Shown in pieces: positions 61,286 through 64,000 of a DNA stretch of 64,000 nt. The stretch's first letter is position 1. Every line of letters starts with the position of its first letter. Below the pieces are notes generated by a model. The model saw only the letters and a program-made list of their open reading frames with translations. It ran no database searches and was not told the DNA's origin. The position numbers were made by a program, and so were the translations under genes. The stretch lies in the NCBI GenBank assembly GCA_048262715.1, contig JBLXEV010000014.1, positions 1-64,000 of the forward strand. The letters run 5' to 3'. The stretch comes from Albirhodobacter sp048262715. GTDB lineage: Bacteria; Pseudomonadota; Alphaproteobacteria; Rhodobacterales; Rhodobacteraceae.

Positions 61286-61797
61286 TAGCAGAGGCTCTGC
61301 GGCTCTGAGTCGGGCCGACCCCTCGCCAAGACAAAGGCGCGCCGCTCCCGAGCGGCGCGCCTTTGTTGCACCGAGGTTTTGCGGCCGATGTCGATTGATG
61401 TTTCAACGATGACCCTCCGGCCTGATGTCTTTCGCGTCCTCCGCTCAGAGCTCTGGCTTGCGATCTGGGTATGGGCCGGAGGCTATTGTGTCTGTGCCCC
61501 AACATCTTGCCTTCACCCTCGGCCCCTCCCCGTTCAGCTTGAGTGGACGATTGCGCTGAGGGCGGTGCCATGCGGAGCCGGATCGGCTGTTTGTGGCTGA
61601 ATCTGTCATACAGAATTTCGGCTGCTTCGCGAAGATGACTCTAAAACAGTCAATGTAATCGGCGAAATCACTATAATTTTCCGAATTATCTTTACGAAAG
61701 GTTGACAAACAAATTCCTGTATAACAGGTTCGCGTCAGAGGATGCGTTGCGGGCTGGGGAGAGTCTGGGCTCGTTACGCCACAGAGGAGGAGCTGGC
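61286..61797. other. Intergenic region with bidirectional terminator and Dpp-type promoter area
   Basis: This 512-bp gap begins with a perfect 16-bp hairpin (61331-61346 paired with 61351-61366, CCCG loop) ending the ThDP gene. An A/T-rich patch near 61660-61730 contains a -10-like TATAAT (61672-61677) and a CCTGT-ATA-ACAGG palindrome (61716-61728), likely control elements of the ABC operon. The middle part (61380-61640) has no gene I can support. Confidence 0.5.
61331..61366 (+). terminator. Perfect 16-bp terminator hairpin after ThDP gene
   Basis: ACAAAGGCGCGCCGCT pairs fully with AGCGGCGCGCCTTTGT around a CCCG loop, 45 bp after the stop. The A and T ends flank it, so it can work in both directions. 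Confidence 0.75.
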
Positions 61798-62823
61798 ATG
61801 ACCATCACCCATCGGCGCTGGATTGGGCGCGCTGCCGAACAGGTGGGATCCATTTTTATCACCTTGTTCGGCTTGCTGATCCTGACGTTTGTCATTGGCC
61901 GGATTATGCCGAACGATCCCGTTCGTGCGATCGTGGGTGAGGATGCGACCCCCGAGGTCTATCAAAACGTCTATCATCAACTCGGGTTTGATCGCCCCAT
62001 GTGGCAGCAGTTCCTGATGTATCTGCGCGACGTGCTGCATTTTGATTTTGGCACTGCGATCCGCACCGGACAGCCTGTCCTGAACGACATTCTGCGCGTG
62101 CTTCCGGCCACCGTGGAGCTGGCGACTTTCGCCATCATCGTTGGCGCCGGTCTTGGCATCCCGCTGGGCGTTGCCGCTGCCGTGAAGAAAGACAAATGGC
62201 AGGACCAGCTCATCCGCGTGTTCAGCCTGATGGGCCATTCAATGCCGATTTTCTGGACGGGGATGATCGGTCTTTTGGTGTTCTATGCGGGGCTTGGCTG
62301 GGTCGGCGGTTCGGGCCGGATGAGCCAGTTTTTCATCGGCCTCGTGCCGGAACGCACAAACTTTCTGCTGATCGACAGCGCCCTTGCAGGGGAATGGGAG
62401 GTGTTTCGATCTGCGCTCAACCACATCATCCTGCCCGCCTCGCTGTTGGGCTATTCTTCGGCCGCATATATCACCCGAATGACGCGCAGCTTCATGCTGG
62501 ACCAGATCAACCAAGAATATGTCACCACGGCGCGGGTCAAAGGGCTCAGCGCACGCCAGACTATTTGGCGTCACGCCTTTCTCAATATCCGCGTGCAATT
62601 GGTGACGATTGTGGCGTTGGCTTATGGCTCTCTCCTTGAAGGGGCCGTGCTGATCGAGACCGTCTTTGCCTGGCCCGGTTTTGGGCAATACCTGACCTCA
62701 AACCTGCTGATCGGTGACATGAATGCGGTGATGACCTGCGTGCTGATTGTCGGGGTGATCTTTATCGCGCTGAACCTGATTTCCGATCTTCTATATCGCC
62801 TCTTCGATCCAAGGACGCGCTGA
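61798..62823 (+). CDS. Dpp/Opp-type ABC transporter permease (DppB family)
   Basis: The 341-residue protein has six hydrophobic segments and DppB features TLFGLLILTFVIGRIMPNDP near the start, RALTRSFMLDQI-like segment, EYVTTARVKGLSARQTIW (EAA loop) and EGAVLIETVFAWPGFGQYL. AGGAGGAG lies just before the ATG at 61798. It forms with DppC the membrane channel for di- or oligopeptides or nickel. No binding-protein gene lies upstream in the window. Confidence 0.9.
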   Translation: MTITHRRWIGRAAEQVGSIFITLFGLLILTFVIGRIMPNDPVRAIVGEDATPEVYQNVYHQLGFDRPMWQQFLMYLRDVLHFDFGTAIRTGQPVLNDILRVLPATVELATFAIIVGAGLGIPLGVAAAVKKDKWQDQLIRVFSLMGHSMPIFWTGMIGLLVFYAGLGWVGGSGRMSQFFIGLVPERTNFLLIDSALAGEWEVFRSALNHIILPASLLGYSSAAYITRMTRSFMLDQINQEYVTTARVKGLSARQTIWRHAFLNIRVQLVTIVALAYGSLLEGAVLIETVFAWPGFGQYLTSNLLIGDMNAVMTCVLIVGVIFIALNLISDLLYRLFDPRTR

Positions 62824-62825
62824 GC

Positions 62826-63722
62826 ATGACCGACACAACATCGACTTCCCCGCTTGGCGCGCCGCGTCTAGAATTGCTGCGCTCCCTGCGGAACATCCTG
62901 CGCTATCTGGCGCGCACCCCGACCTCGGCCTTCGGTTTGATCGTGCTCACGATCTTGATCGCTCTGGCAATCTTCTGCCCGCTTCTGGCGACCCATGATC
63001 CGTATATGCAGGATCTGCAAAATACCTTGAAGCCCCCCAGCGACGTGCATTTTTTTGGCACGGATGAGTTGGGACGAGATATCTACAGCCGCCTTCTCTA
63101 CGGGTCGCGCATTACGCTGACGATTATCTTTCTGGTCACCATAGTTGTTGGGCCCGTTGGGCTGTTCGTCGGGACGGTGGCCGGATATTTTGGCGGGCGT
63201 GTGGATATGGTGATGATGCGGATCACCGATATCTTTCTCTCCTTCCCGTCGCTGATCCTGTCGCTGGCGTTTGTTGCTGCGCTGGGGCCAAGCCTGAATA
63301 ACGCGATCATCGCCATATCGCTGACGGCTTGGCCGCCGATTGCCCGATTGGCGCGCGCGGAAACCATGACAATCCGCAAGGCCGATTACATTGCGGCCGC
63401 GCGCCTGCAAGGGGCCAGCCCCGCGCGGATTATCTGGCGCTCTGTCGTGCCGATGTGCCTGCCTTCGGTGCTGATCCGGCTGACACTGAATATGGCGACA
63501 GTGATCCTGACTGCGGCGGGGCTTGGGTTCCTCGGTCTGGGCGCGCAGCCGCCGATGCCGGAATGGGGTGCAATGATCGCGACCGGTCGGCGGTATATGA
63601 TTGATAGCTGGTGGCTGGTGACGTTCCCGGGTCTGTCGATCCTATCCGTCAGCCTTGCTTTCAACTTGCTGGGCGATGGTCTGCGCGACGCGCTGGACCC
63701 CAAACAAATGAACCGGAGGTAG
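62826..63722 (+). CDS. Dpp/Opp-type ABC transporter permease (DppC family)
   Basis: The 298-residue protein has the DppC pattern: FFGTDELGRDIYSRLLYGSR near residue 78, DIFLSFPSLILSLAFVAAL and the EAA loop DYIAAARLQGASPARIIWR. Start ATG lies two bases after the DppB stop, so the genes are coupled. Confidence 0.9.
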   Translation: MTDTTSTSPLGAPRLELLRSLRNILRYLARTPTSAFGLIVLTILIALAIFCPLLATHDPYMQDLQNTLKPPSDVHFFGTDELGRDIYSRLLYGSRITLTIIFLVTIVVGPVGLFVGTVAGYFGGRVDMVMMRITDIFLSFPSLILSLAFVAALGPSLNNAIIAISLTAWPPIARLARAETMTIRKADYIAAARLQGASPARIIWRSVVPMCLPSVLIRLTLNMATVILTAAGLGFLGLGAQPPMPEWGAMIATGRRYMIDSWWLVTFPGLSILSVSLAFNLLGDGLRDALDPKQMNRR

Positions 63723-63725
63723 AAG

Positions 63726-64000
63726 ATGAGCGACTCCATTCTCACGGTAGAAGACCTGTGCGTTCACTATCGCGGATCTGCGTCTCGCGCCGTCAACAAG
63801 GTCAGCTTCACGCTCGGGCGGGAACGGCTGGGCATCGTCGGGGAATCTGGATCTGGAAAATCGACGGTCGGGCGGGCGCTGATGCGGCTGCTGCCAAGTG
63901 CCCAGATTACAGCCACCAAGGCGCAGTTCGAGGAGGTGGACCTGATGGCCGCCTCGGAGCGCGAGATGCTTAAAGTGCGTGGCGCGCGGATGTCGATGAT
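63726..64000 (+). CDS. Dpp/Opp-type ABC transporter ATPase (DppD family), cut by window edge
   Basis: The visible 91 codons start MSDSILTVEDLCVHYRG, followed by the Walker A motif GESGSGKST at about residues 39-47 and QFEEVDLMAASEREM. It continues beyond base 64000. It follows DppC by three bases and supplies ATP hydrolysis. Confidence 0.88.
   Translation, partial: MSDSILTVEDLCVHYRGSASRAVNKVSFTLGRERLGIVGESGSGKSTVGRALMRLLPSAQITATKAQFEEVDLMAASEREMLKVRGARMSM

Noticed and set aside
61379..61600. Short open frames in the gap before the Dpp-type operon
   Set aside because: Cysteine/arginine-rich, no ribosome site, no motif; not supportable as a gene or transposase remnant.
61702..61725. TTGACA and TATAAC as a sigma-70 promoter of the Dpp-type operon
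   Set aside because: The spacing is only 12 bases, too short for a normal -35/-10 pair; I list the palindrome and TATAAT element instead.
1..64000. CRISPR array, tRNA/rRNA genes, prophage or intact insertion sequence
   Set aside because: No regularly spaced direct repeats, cloverleaf-like or rRNA sequence, phage structural genes or transposase genes were seen on reading.

Overview
The window is GC-rich DNA (roughly 62-64 % by eye), densely coded, from an alphaproteobacterium. The family mix points to Rhodobacterales/Rhodobacteraceae: three tripartite carboxylate-type importers, a Rhizobium-style rha locus, GntR/FCD regulators and KGSA-forming catabolism. The species is not identifiable from sequence alone. 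No rRNA, tRNA, CRISPR array, prophage, intact insertion sequence or replication gene was recognised. It could be chromosome or a large secondary replicon; the content is almost entirely accessory nutrient uptake and catabolism. REGION 1 (1-16025) is a hydroxyproline catabolic region. A leftward operon encodes an AcnX-type cis-3-hydroxyproline dehydratase, a Pyr4H2C-deaminase-like DapA-family enzyme, a 4-hydroxyproline epimerase and a DadA-like oxidase cut by the window edge. Opposite it lie an Xre-cupin regulator and a pyrroline-2-carboxylate reductase-like enzyme. Then come a leftward polar amino acid ABC importer, a GntR/FCD regulator, a second DapA-family deaminase, a KGSA dehydrogenase and a TRAP importer. 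A palindrome, TTGTCGACAA or a close variant, recurs before the regulator, before the second deaminase and before the TRAP genes. REGION 2 (16026-17954) has a broken Fic-family fragment and a lone MDR oxidoreductase. REGION 3 (17955-28721) is a complete L-rhamnose locus: rhaD-rhaI leftward, rhaR-S-T-P-Q-U-K rightward, with DeoR-type direct repeats between them. REGION 4 (28751-40196) is a less familiar gene set: NagB, a two-domain PIG-L deacetylase, a ROK repressor, a family-1 sugar ABC importer, an argininosuccinate-lyase-family enzyme, the ABC ATPase and a ROK kinase. It looks like a dedicated pathway for an N-acylated amino-sugar conjugate and is the best candidate here for an undescribed system. 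REGION 5 (40372-41993) is a hipBA toxin-antitoxin pair. REGION 6 (42071-47389) has an AraC regulator facing an IorAB-like molybdenum hydroxylase with XdhC-like and MobA/MocA-like maturation genes. REGION 7 (47708-54600) is a TctABC importer, an FCD regulator, a second KGSA dehydrogenase and kdgD, suggesting aldarate catabolism feeding the same intermediate as region 1. REGION 8 (54677-61285) holds a TRAP importer, a NIPSNAP protein, a beta-hydroxyacid dehydrogenase, a FadR-type regulator and a ThDP enzyme of unknown substrate. REGION 9 (61798-64000) begins a Dpp-type peptide/nickel ABC operon cut by the right edge. The regions are mostly separate transporter-plus-pathway modules, each with its own regulator and palindromic operator candidate, and two converge on alpha-ketoglutarate semialdehyde.
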